Assembly (NCBI GenBank): GCA_002441145.1 | Contig: DJVK01000021.1 | Span: 14,901-78,900, forward strand | DNA: 64,000 bases | From: Candidatus Saccharibacteria bacterium UBA6258 | Lineage (GTDB): Bacteria; Patescibacteriota; Saccharimonadia; Saccharimonadales; Saccharimonadaceae | Direction: 5' to 3' | Shown: positions 54,402 through 61,083 of the stretch, one piece after another | Layout: every line of letters starts with the position of its first letter | How positions within the stretch are numbered: position 1 is the stretch's first letter | The notes under the pieces: generated by a model | What the model was told of the DNA's origin: nothing | What the model saw: only the letters and a program-made list of their open reading frames with translations | The model's database searches: none | Program-made: the position numbers and the translations under genes

Positions 54402-54797
54402 ATGAATCGTCAAAAAACCCTAATCATATCAAGTATCGTTCTTCTTATCTTAATTGCTCTATCGACGGCACAGATTTGGCTCGGTACAGACAACCAGCCG
54501 GCAAAGCAGCCTACCGATTCGAAGCAGGCACCGGCCGAGCAATTAGCCAATACTGAAGTTAGCTATATAGCAGAGCCCGGCATCTCGTCGCTAGATCAGC
54601 TCAAAAAGGTGGCTAATGGCTTGGTCACACAGCAGAGTGAATATGGTGAATATGTAGATGCCATGGAAGGCAACAAAGGTGGCGAGAATGGTTACTACTG
54701 GAGCTTTTACGTCGATGGCGCCATGTCTAGCGTTGGCGCAGGTAGCTATGTCCAGCAAGGCGGCGAGGAGATTGTATGGAAGTACCAGAAGCTTTAA
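54402..54797 (+). CDS. DUF4430 (transcobalamin-like) membrane-anchored protein
   Basis: From the ATG at 54402 the protein has about 131 aa: an N-terminal signal anchor (residues about 7-25), a Gln/Pro/Ala-rich linker, and a small beta domain with YVDAMEGNKGGENGYYWSFY, VDGAMSSVGAGSYVQQGGEE and IVWKYQKL. This is the DUF4430 fold, related to the C-terminal domain of cobalamin carriers such as intrinsic factor. It starts one base after the stop of the B12-dependent RNR, so it is very probably a B12-binding surface protein. No lipobox cysteine is seen. Confidence 0.82.
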   Translation: MNRQKTLIISSIVLLILIALSTAQIWLGTDNQPAKQPTDSKQAPAEQLANTEVSYIAEPGISSLDQLKKVANGLVTQQSEYGEYVDAMEGNKGGENGYYWSFYVDGAMSSVGAGSYVQQGGEEIVWKYQKL

Positions 54798-55369
54798 CGG
54801 GCCGTAAAGTCCTGATAATCGCCCTCTTGTTGGTGGTTATCGGGATTTGCTGGCGCTTGATTCCCCACTTCCCGAACTTCGCACCAATCGGTGCAATCGC
54901 CCTAACAGCAGGGACGTTACTATCAAAAAGACACGCCCTGCTGCTCGTCCTTGCCGTTATGCTCATCACCGACTCAATAATCGGATTCTACAGCGGCTTC
55001 GTGTGGACCTGGCTAGGGCTCGCTCTAATCATCCCCATCGGTCATGGTGTTAAAAAACTACCCTTCACAAGTAAAACGATGGTCGGCGCTCTCGGCGCAA
55101 GCATCGTGTTCTTCATCGTATCCAACTTTGGCGTGTGGCTTACTAGCGGTATGTACGCACCTACCGTAGCAGGGTTAATAAACTGCTATGTTATGGCAAT
55201 TCCGTTCTTTGGGAATACGCTCGTGTCAGACTTCCTGTTTAGCGCGGCACTTCTGGGGTTCGCATACTACTCACTTTGGCACGGCCACGCGCAAATCAGA
55301 CTGAATATACCTGGCGTTACAGCTCGCTCACGTTTCAGCGGACTTTATCACCAAACCCAAATGGAATAA
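54776..55369 (+). CDS. DUF6580 membrane protein, candidate B12 transporter part
   Basis: The 197-aa protein has five or six membrane helices (RLIPHFPNFAPIGAIALTAG, LLVLAVMLITDSIIGFYSGF and GNTLVSDFLFSAALLGFAYY are its conserved-looking parts). The N-F-x-P-I-x-A-x-x-L pattern and the acidic TD in helix 3 are those of DUF6580, which looks like an ECF-transporter S component. GAGGAG lies 5 nt before the ATG; it overlaps the DUF4430 gene by 22 bases. In this setting cobalamin is the likely substrate. No ATPase or T component is in the window. Confidence 0.75.
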   Translation: MEVPEALTGRKVLIIALLLVVIGICWRLIPHFPNFAPIGAIALTAGTLLSKRHALLLVLAVMLITDSIIGFYSGFVWTWLGLALIIPIGHGVKKLPFTSKTMVGALGASIVFFIVSNFGVWLTSGMYAPTVAGLINCYVMAIPFFGNTLVSDFLFSAALLGFAYYSLWHGHAQIRLNIPGVTARSRFSGLYHQTQME

Positions 55370-55406
55370 TACAAACAGCCGCACGTCAGTCAAATAGCAA
55401 GCCTAG

Positions 55407-56030
55407 TTAGGGTAGGTAGTAGTGACAAAATGTTGATTCTATATTATTGAAGGCATCATAACTACCGATCGAACCCGAACCTGGACCGCACAGGCTCCGC
55501 TGATCCCCTACCAGTATCCAGTCCATAGCTGCCTCCTTGTTATTGTTCCAGGTATAGTAACGGATGCCTCGCCATGTTTCAATAGCATACTGTGCGTCAC
55601 TCAATTTTGAATTACTAACACTAGATGCATACGGCTTTATCGCATCCATAAACGTCTGCCATGCCGCCACGCGGTAGTGCCCATCCCCACCCCCAGCAGA
55701 GTTGGGGTTAGCGTTGTATAGGCAGTCACCACCATTGTAGGTTCCTGCGACCGCAGGGAAATCGCTAATATTGCCCAAGCAAATATCATTATACCCATAC
55801 ACCCCTAGCGCTCCGGGATAGACACCTTTTTCTTGTTTATACATTTTTAAGATTTTTGCATATGCGTTCACCGCACTCGACGCTTTTGTGGCATTCGCCC
55901 TCTTTTGGACGCCACTAAATGCGACGATCGTAATACTTGCAAGGATAGCAATAACGACGATTACAATCAGTAATTCGACAATCGTGAATCCGTTGCTGCC
56001 CTTATTGTAAAACGATGCCGTTCTATTCAT
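55407..56030 (-). CDS. Type IV pilin-like protein 2
   Basis: The 207-aa protein has the prepilin leader NGFTIVELLIVIVVIAILAS (Gly-Phe cleavage site, Glu at +5), a hydrophobic helix, and a globular head with four or five cysteines (YNDICLGN, GGDCLYNAN, RSLCGPGSG, STFCHYYLP). The helix end (TIVAFSGVQKRANATKASSA) is almost the same as in the pilin at 48566, while the heads differ. It is probably a structural or minor pilin. Confidence 0.9.
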   Translation of the reverse strand: MNRTASFYNKGSNGFTIVELLIVIVVIAILASITIVAFSGVQKRANATKASSAVNAYAKILKMYKQEKGVYPGALGVYGYNDICLGNISDFPAVAGTYNGGDCLYNANPNSAGGGDGHYRVAAWQTFMDAIKPYASSVSNSKLSDAQYAIETWRGIRYYTWNNNKEAAMDWILVGDQRSLCGPGSGSIGSYDAFNNIESTFCHYYLP

Positions 56031-56100
56031 AGGTTGATAGTAGCATTACGCTTGAGGTTTGTCTACTATGCTATGCTCTCATCTGATCGCACTTTTAGTA

Positions 56101-56127
56101 AGAAAAAGCCACCTATACGGTGGCTTT
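56101..56127 (-). terminator. Terminator overlapping a 20-aa gene
   Basis: The stem AAAGCCACC / GGTGGCTTT is followed by TTTTTC on the minus strand. The stop codon of the small gene at 56113 is in its loop. Confidence 0.8.
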
Positions 56128-56175
56128 AGCCTTCTTTGGCTTTTTAATCTCTTTTTTTCCTTTATCCTTTGGCAT
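56113..56175 (-). CDS. Lysine-rich 20-aa peptide
   Basis: The frame encodes MPKDKGKKEIKKPKKAKATV, ten of 20 residues being Lys. GAAGGA stands 7 nt before the ATG, and the stop lies in the loop of a terminator hairpin, so the unit from ribosome-binding site to terminator is complete. Very small basic peptides of this type are sometimes annotated as conserved hypotheticals; nucleic-acid binding is possible. I see nothing else in 56176-56300. Confidence 0.5.
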   Translation of the reverse strand: MPKDKGKKEIKKPKKAKATV

Positions 56176-56300
56176 ATCGATTCCTTCTAGATAAGCTCAT
56201 GGCTATCTTCTGTTACTAGTATGCGCTATTGCAGGGCTTTCGCCAATTCCATTTTCGCCACACTAAGACTACCTCAGGAGTGATACTTCGCAAATCTCAG

Positions 56301-56510
56301 CTAAGATTTGCCGTTTAAGTACTTGCCGGCAATACTTAACGCGAATGAAGGCAGTATCACAAACACAGTTAGGCCAAGTAGCCGCATAAGTAGTTCACTA
56401 ATTGCAGAGTCTTTCTCGTCTGGGCCCGAAGCGGTCAAGATTACTAAGATTCCGATAATACCGAATGCGATTGACGCATAGATGAATACTCGTGTAGCTA
56501 TTTTTTGCAT
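56301..56510 (-). CDS. Small two-helix membrane protein, 69 aa
   Basis: Two hydrophobic helices (about residues 7-27 and 44-61) are joined by an acidic loop (GPDEKDSAISELL). TATACT on the minus strand (plus 56517-56522) is 6 nt before the ATG, with no Shine-Dalgarno sequence: probably leaderless. I do not recognise the family. Confidence 0.65.
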   Translation of the reverse strand: MQKIATRVFIYASIAFGIIGILVILTASGPDEKDSAISELLMRLLGLTVFVILPSFALSIAGKYLNGKS

Positions 56511-56530
56511 ACTATTAGTATAGCACTACG

Positions 56531-56551
56531 AAAAACCACCCTCATGGGTGG
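56531..56551 (-). terminator. Terminator of the three-gene segment
   Basis: The stem CCACC(C) / GGGTGG is followed by TTTTT on the minus strand. It follows a sequence copied from the tRNA-Asn 3' end (56558-56569). Confidence 0.75.
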
Positions 56552-56557
56552 ACTTTT

Positions 56558-56569
56558 CGTGGCTCCGGC
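56558..56569. repeat. att-like direct repeat of the tRNA-Asn 3' end
   Basis: CGTGGCTCCGGC recurs at 57522-57533, where it is the 3' end of tRNA-Asn with CCA and two following bases. The bases next to it (GGTGGACTTTT against GATGGACTAAT) are also similar, so a piece of the tRNA end plus its terminator seems duplicated about 965 bp away. Confidence 0.55.
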
Positions 56570-56609
56570 TAGCGGAAGCACTTCGCAACTCAACTTTAAA
56601 AGCCGATTT

Positions 56610-56894
56610 CTAAAGTGACTGAATCTTTTCAATCAATTCTACGCGTAGCTCTTCGGCATTATGCGGGTTAATTTCTAACTCACCTGCGATAGTAAGGATT
56701 TCATCAATAGAATCAGAAGTACTTAGTGATTGCGCAAAATCAGTAGACATTAATCCAGCAATTTCATATGCCACTTTGGTTGCATCATTAATGTCACCAT
56801 TGAGCGGTACAAGCTTATTTTTCAAAAATAAAATAAACTGCGCCCTTGCCCGTTCAGAATCACCTTGATTGAGTTCTTGTGATATTTCGTTCAT
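56610..56894 (-). CDS. Hypothetical acidic helical protein, 94 aa
   Basis: The protein is soluble, helical and acidic (MNEISQELNQGDSERARAQF, then LKNKLVPLNGDINDATKVAY). Such short helical proteins with a conserved Lys/Leu/Pro core can be immunity or anti-toxin-like proteins, but I do not recognise this one. It is the last gene of a three-gene minus-strand unit bounded by tRNA-Asn-like repeats; the intergenic distance to the next gene is 22 bases. Confidence 0.6.
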   Translation of the reverse strand: MNEISQELNQGDSERARAQFILFLKNKLVPLNGDINDATKVAYEIAGLMSTDFAQSLSTSDSIDEILTIAGELEINPHNAEELRVELIEKIQSL

Positions 56895-56916
56895 GATAGA
56901 TAGTGGAAGGGTAACT

Positions 56917-57243
56917 TTAAACCGTACTCGACAAGATTTTTAGGCTACTCTCGGTATCTATTAAGTACTGTTCCCATTCTTTAGATCCGGTTTTTTCCGC
57001 AATTGCTTCTCGCTTAAAATCTACCGCTTCACCCAAGCTAACGCCCAGGTCTTCCTGAAATCCCCCTATCGAATCACTGTATATACTCGCTAAGACCGAA
57101 AACTCAGTAACGACAGAGCGTATGGCTATTAAATCATCAACGTTATCTGCGGAGCTTACTGCGGCACACAATGCATAGCCCCAATCTATAAGTAGGCTTT
57201 CGATTGCTTTGCTTTTTTGAAATCGTATGTCTTCGACATTCAT
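56917..57243 (-). CDS. Hypothetical helical protein, 108 aa
   Basis: The protein is soluble and helical (FQKSKAIESLLIDWGYALCA, DLIAIRSVVTEFSVLASIYS, EAVDFKREAIAEKTGSKEWE). AAGGAG stands before the ATG, and the preceding small gene ends 21 bases upstream. I do not recognise the family. It belongs to the same unit as the 94-aa protein. Confidence 0.6.
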   Translation of the reverse strand: MNVEDIRFQKSKAIESLLIDWGYALCAAVSSADNVDDLIAIRSVVTEFSVLASIYSDSIGGFQEDLGVSLGEAVDFKREAIAEKTGSKEWEQYLIDTESSLKILSSTV

Positions 57244-57264
57244 GCTGCAACTCCTTAATGCTAT

Positions 57265-57438
57265 TTAATACTGTTTTTTGTATTTGGTCAATGCATTTGA
57301 TAACTGAGCCTCTGCATTAATGGCGCTTAATGCGACTTCAATTCGTGCAGCTGAGGCTTCGGCTAAAGCCTCTTCCGCTCCGAAGGGGACATGAGCAAGC
57401 TCCCGTTTCCTTTCTCCGCTCCACCGAACCGCGACCAT
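57265..57438 (-). CDS. Small alanine-rich protein, 57 aa
   Basis: The frame encodes MVAVRWSGERKRELAHVPFG followed by a helix of Ala/Glu/Ser (AEEALAEASAARIEVALSAI) and ends TKYKKQY. No ribosome-binding site is visible; the start codon lies within a 34-bp palindrome. Its reading frame is open for 57 codons in a region otherwise empty, and it is followed in proper distance by the 108-aa gene. It may be the first gene of the unit or chance. Confidence 0.4.
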   Translation of the reverse strand: MVAVRWSGERKRELAHVPFGAEEALAEASAARIEVALSAINAEAQLSNALTKYKKQY

Positions 57439-57464
57439 GCGCGAATGGATTCGCGCATGGTCGC
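57431..57464. repeat. 34-bp perfect palindrome
   Basis: GCGACCATGCGCGAAT, two G's, ATTCGCGCATGGTCGC. The arms of 16 bp are exact. There is no T-run, so it is not an ordinary terminator; it could be a strong operator, a recombination site or a repeat family member. Confidence 0.65.
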
Positions 57465-57492
57465 TGGTGCAAATTCAGTATCGGAGCCACGT

Positions 57493-57516
57493 AAAAAGTC
57501 CATCTTTCGATGGACT
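57493..57516 (-). terminator. Terminator of the tRNA-Asn gene
   Basis: The stem AGTCCAT / ATGGACT with TTTTT on the minus strand starts about 8 nt after the encoded CCA. The sequence TACGTGGCTC follows it as an inverted copy of the tRNA end. Confidence 0.8.
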
Positions 57517-57523
57517 AATTACG

Positions 57524-57598
57524 TGGCTCCGGCAGCTGGGCTCGAACCAGCGACCTAATCGTTAACAGCGATCCGCTCTACCACTGAGCTATGCCGGA
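57524..57598 (-). tRNA. tRNA-Asn (anticodon GTT), CCA encoded
   Basis: On the minus strand TCCGGCA pairs with TGCCGGA to form the acceptor stem; the D arm reads TAGCTCAGTGGTAGAGC, the anticodon arm CGCTGTTAACGATTAG with GTT, and the T arm GCTGGTTCGAGCCCAGC. The discriminator base is G and the terminal CCA is encoded in the DNA. Confidence 0.95.
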
Positions 57599-57642
57599 AT
57601 ACTAGAGTATTATAACCCTAAACACCCGTAGTGGTCAAGGTG

Positions 57643-59346
57643 TTATTGCGCACGAAGTGAATCAATTTGCTTGGCCAAGTCGGCGATGGTCGCCCAGCTA
57701 CTGCCCTCGGTCATAACAGTCAGAACATACGTACCACTTGGACTATATACAATTGCCGCGTCGTGCAATAGGCCGTCCATAAACCCTACCTTATCGGCAA
57801 CCTTACCAGTAGCACCTGCTGGAATGCCCTTGCGGTAGACATTAGAGGTCATGGCACCAATCAATCGCTCGCGGTTAACGCCACTAAAGTTCTGCCCAGA
57901 CTGAAGCATGCCAAGTAATAACGACAAATCGTTAGCGGTCGTGAAAGGACCACCCGTTTTAGTAAAGTTAGAATTCTTAAGCCCGATCGCATTAATATCA
58001 TTCGTCACATTCTTAAGCCCCATATCGTTCAAGAACATCTCGGCACAGGCGTTGTCGCTATACGTAATCATCTTATTAAAGCAATCCGCGCTACTGTTCC
58101 AGTCTTTCGTACCGGCATCGATACGCTTCATTAGGCTGTATGCAACGAACAGTTTATATGTGCTGGCGGTAATAAATTCTTTGTCGCCGTTATAGTTGGC
58201 GCGGCGCTTTTTGCCGTCCATTTCGATAAGTGAAATGCCAAAGGTTCCCGGGTGATCCTTTGCGTAGTTTTCGAGCAAAGCCGACAAACCTGCGTCAGTC
58301 GGGCTATAGGTACGGGTATATTGTTCGAGTGGTGGAACGACCTTTGTAGCGACCGCAATCACATCAGCTTCGTCAGTAATGAATTGGCGGATTGCTTCGA
58401 GTGTCGTACCTGTATCAAGCGCTTGCCCACTTGCGCCGTTAGTACGTGATACTTCGGTAAAGTCACGGGTAGTAATGAATGATGTCCCGGGTTTAATTGC
58501 AACCTTAGGAACGAATGTGGCGTTAAAGAATGCGGCCGATTGTTCGGCGTTAACGCTCACATACAACTTACCGTCCTTGTTACTAAAATCGAGCCACGGC
58601 AACACATCTTTGGTAGCGATGCGGATTGTTTCGCTATTTACCTTGATTGGTACGCCATTAGTGAGGCGCTTGTTTAGTGCGTCGGCAGCAACTTTGGCAT
58701 CTTTGTCGCTAATCTGCGGCGCGAGCTCTTTTAATGCCACGCGGACCGATGTTGTTTTACCAAGTTTTGGTGTCGCCTTTTTAATAGTGCGCGTCACGTC
58801 ATCTTTGTCGCACTCGCCGCCAGGTATCGCACTCACGACGGCTAACTTGTCGCCCGTAGGTTTAAGCGTCGCGTCGGTTGGCGCCTTACGACATTCAGGC
58901 ATTAATGCCTTTTCGATATACGCATCAGTTTTAGCGCTAAACGCAGGGGCAGGGGTTTTAGGAGTTTTAAACTGAGCCCAGAACAGCGAAGTTGGCAGGA
59001 TTCGCAAATACCAAGGATAGCTGGTTTTATTGATTCGATCGGTGTTATCGACAGTAATCGCTGCCGTCGCAAGTGTTGGCGTCTTGAATGCTTTTTTGTC
59101 ATCTCCCATATAAATGGCAATTGGGTATTTGCTATACGCAGTATTCACCTTTTTGATTGCATCCGTTTTGCTCATCCACCCAACATTAACGCCATCGACA
59201 CGTGCGAACGGTAACATACGGCCACCTGGGTAGAATATCTGGGTTAGCATTAAGATACCGCCAGCAATAATAGCCGCGCGCAACCCTAGTATCTTCCAGT
59301 CGGCATACTTAACGTACCGCTGCAACTCCCGTATTCGCTTATGCAT
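57643..59346 (-). CDS. Membrane-anchored serine hydrolase (class A beta-lactamase-like)
   Basis: The 567-aa protein has a signal anchor (about residues 22-40), two repeats of a YoaR/PG-binding-4-like domain (about 45-120 and 180-260), and a C-terminal class A beta-lactamase/D,D-peptidase-type domain with STYK (SxxK), YSDNAC (SDN) and KVGF in place of KTG. It probably binds or trims peptidoglycan rather than inactivating antibiotics, because of the binding domains and the missing Glu166 context. It lies 9 bases after the LexA-like gene. Confidence 0.85.
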   Translation of the reverse strand: MHKRIRELQRYVKYADWKILGLRAAIIAGGILMLTQIFYPGGRMLPFARVDGVNVGWMSKTDAIKKVNTAYSKYPIAIYMGDDKKAFKTPTLATAAITVDNTDRINKTSYPWYLRILPTSLFWAQFKTPKTPAPAFSAKTDAYIEKALMPECRKAPTDATLKPTGDKLAVVSAIPGGECDKDDVTRTIKKATPKLGKTTSVRVALKELAPQISDKDAKVAADALNKRLTNGVPIKVNSETIRIATKDVLPWLDFSNKDGKLYVSVNAEQSAAFFNATFVPKVAIKPGTSFITTRDFTEVSRTNGASGQALDTGTTLEAIRQFITDEADVIAVATKVVPPLEQYTRTYSPTDAGLSALLENYAKDHPGTFGISLIEMDGKKRRANYNGDKEFITASTYKLFVAYSLMKRIDAGTKDWNSSADCFNKMITYSDNACAEMFLNDMGLKNVTNDINAIGLKNSNFTKTGGPFTTANDLSLLLGMLQSGQNFSGVNRERLIGAMTSNVYRKGIPAGATGKVADKVGFMDGLLHDAAIVYSPSGTYVLTVMTEGSSWATIADLAKQIDSLRAQ

Positions 59347-59355
59347 ATACCCTTA

Positions 59356-59754
59356 TTATACTAGATATTTAGCGCGAGCTTCGGTATAGCCCAAGATTTC
59401 AAGCGCATCCAGCAAGGTTTGTATCTGTTTGGCGTTAGCTTCATTATCTTCACCGCGCAGTTCATCGAGTTTTTTCATGATTTCTTGTTCGGCGCTCACC
59501 GTACCAACGGTTTGCGGAGCCTGCTTTGGCTGGCTACCCGGCATTACTACCTCGAGCGTGCGCGCCGAGTTATCCTTTTTAAGTAACCATCCCCGTGCAA
59601 TCAGGCCGTTGATGTGCGTCGCAACGGTAGACACCGATTTATAGTCGAGTGCTCGCATGATTTCGCGGTAGCTCGGGCCGTAGCCGTTACCCTTGATAAA
59701 TCCGTCGATAAAACTTAGCAGCTCACGCTGCTTTTTTGTTGGTCTTTGTTCCAC
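59356..59754 (-). CDS. LexA-type DNA-binding protein without peptidase domain
   Basis: The 132-aa protein starts like LexA (TKKQRELLSFIDGFIKGNGY, PSYREIMRALDYKSVSTVAT, HINGLIARGWL), with the three-helix winged domain. The S24 autocleavage domain (Ala-Gly site, Ser-Lys dyad) is absent; instead there is a helical end of about 55 residues (EQEIMKKLDELRGED). It cannot be inactivated by RecA-stimulated self-cleavage, so it is a repressor with another control. It overlaps the O-antigen-ligase gene by 32 bases. Confidence 0.8.
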   Translation of the reverse strand: MEQRPTKKQRELLSFIDGFIKGNGYGPSYREIMRALDYKSVSTVATHINGLIARGWLLKKDNSARTLEVVMPGSQPKQAPQTVGTVSAEQEIMKKLDELRGEDNEANAKQIQTLLDALEILGYTEARAKYLV

Positions 59755-61042
59755 GTTTAACTCCTTTCGCTAATACCACCGCTACTAATCCCCACCATAT
59801 AATCGATACCGTGTCATCAACCCAAACGGGTAGTAAGATGCCAATCAACGCCAAGCCGATACCGCTGGCAAATAACCCCACCGCCAGCCATTCTTGGCGG
59901 TGTTGCCATAACCGATGTATCAGAATTGCATATATCATTGCGAAGAGAGTTATACCCAGCCAGCCGACTTCGTGAGCGATCAATAAATACTGGTTCTCGA
60001 TGATCAATGGCTTGTCGCCAAATAATGAAGCAGAGCCTGTGCTGCCGATGCCAGCACCAAACGGTTGCGCGAGCATTCGTACGGTGCCGTCGCTCAACGA
60101 ATCTACGTGAGCTTCATTACTATCCACCATAGCGCCCGTTGACGGATTATCGTGCAAGATAACATTCTGTACGAAGCTCGTATTACGCACCGCTACCCCT
60201 AGTGCCACTACCAGTAGCGTGCCCACAGCTAGTGCCACTAGGCTTCGCTTATCTGTTAGCCGCCTCATGTGTTGCGCCGCTAGCACGACACCCACCGCTA
60301 CGATAGCCGCAACTAATGCACTCCGCGAATAGCTGATCCATAGTGCGATCACGCTCGCAACAATCCCAGCGCCAATAATCCAGCGTAGCCGCCCTGCCCT
60401 TAACCTATGCGTGTTCGCAACTGCATACGCCACCACGCAGGCAAGTACGATACCAGCATACGCCCCTAACGGGTTCGGGCCACGCATCGTGCTGTTTACC
60501 CTAATATAGTCTGGATTCTTGTCGATAGTTCCATACGGCGCGATGGTTGAATCACTATACCCTAGCACTGTTAGCGCATCCTTCGGTAGCAGTAATTGCA
60601 AGCAGGCGAATCCTACTACGATAATCGCACCCACGATACCTACCTTAATAAACGACTGACGATAGGCAGGATACAACATCAAATATGCATAAACGATTGC
60701 AAAGTAAGCTACGTAGCGCAGATCGATCGCTAGCCCCGCCATGATTGATGCCAACCCAGTACTAGACCAAATAGCGGCCAGCATGTGCAACAATACGTAG
60801 CCCACAATCAGCCAAAACAGCTTATCACTGGCGAGCTCGCCCCACTTGCGACGGCGGGTGACATCAGCAATCACAATCAATCCAGCGACAACAATCAGCA
60901 CTTCCTTCCAGGCTTTAACCCCCGTAGCGATTGCTGGCCACTGACTCCCCAAAAACACCGTCAGCGGTGCGTGCAAGACTATCATTCCCAATACCACTAA
61001 TAGCAGCCATGCCGGAACGTATTCATATATCATTCGCTTCAT
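59723..61042 (-). CDS. O-antigen ligase / polymerase-like membrane protein
   Basis: The protein of about 439 aa has ten or more membrane helices and the Wzy_C/WaaL features: GPNPLGAYAGIVLACVVAYA, then WISYSRSALVAAIVAVGVVL, and a large outside loop (PFGAGIGSTGSASLFGDKPL and IIENQYLLIAHEVGW). Members join or polymerise lipid-linked glycans at the outer face of the membrane. I choose the ATG at 61042, with a minus-strand TACAAT 7 nt before it; one further ATG lies three codons upstream. It is in the same direction as the LexA-like gene and divergent from the sugar transferase. Confidence 0.85.
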   Translation of the reverse strand: MKRMIYEYVPAWLLLVVLGMIVLHAPLTVFLGSQWPAIATGVKAWKEVLIVVAGLIVIADVTRRRKWGELASDKLFWLIVGYVLLHMLAAIWSSTGLASIMAGLAIDLRYVAYFAIVYAYLMLYPAYRQSFIKVGIVGAIIVVGFACLQLLLPKDALTVLGYSDSTIAPYGTIDKNPDYIRVNSTMRGPNPLGAYAGIVLACVVAYAVANTHRLRAGRLRWIIGAGIVASVIALWISYSRSALVAAIVAVGVVLAAQHMRRLTDKRSLVALAVGTLLVVALGVAVRNTSFVQNVILHDNPSTGAMVDSNEAHVDSLSDGTVRMLAQPFGAGIGSTGSASLFGDKPLIIENQYLLIAHEVGWLGITLFAMIYAILIHRLWQHRQEWLAVGLFASGIGLALIGILLPVWVDDTVSIIWWGLVAVVLAKGVKRGTKTNKKAA

Positions 61043-61083
61043 TGCTCTCATTGTACCGAAAAATGCTATACTAACACCATAAT

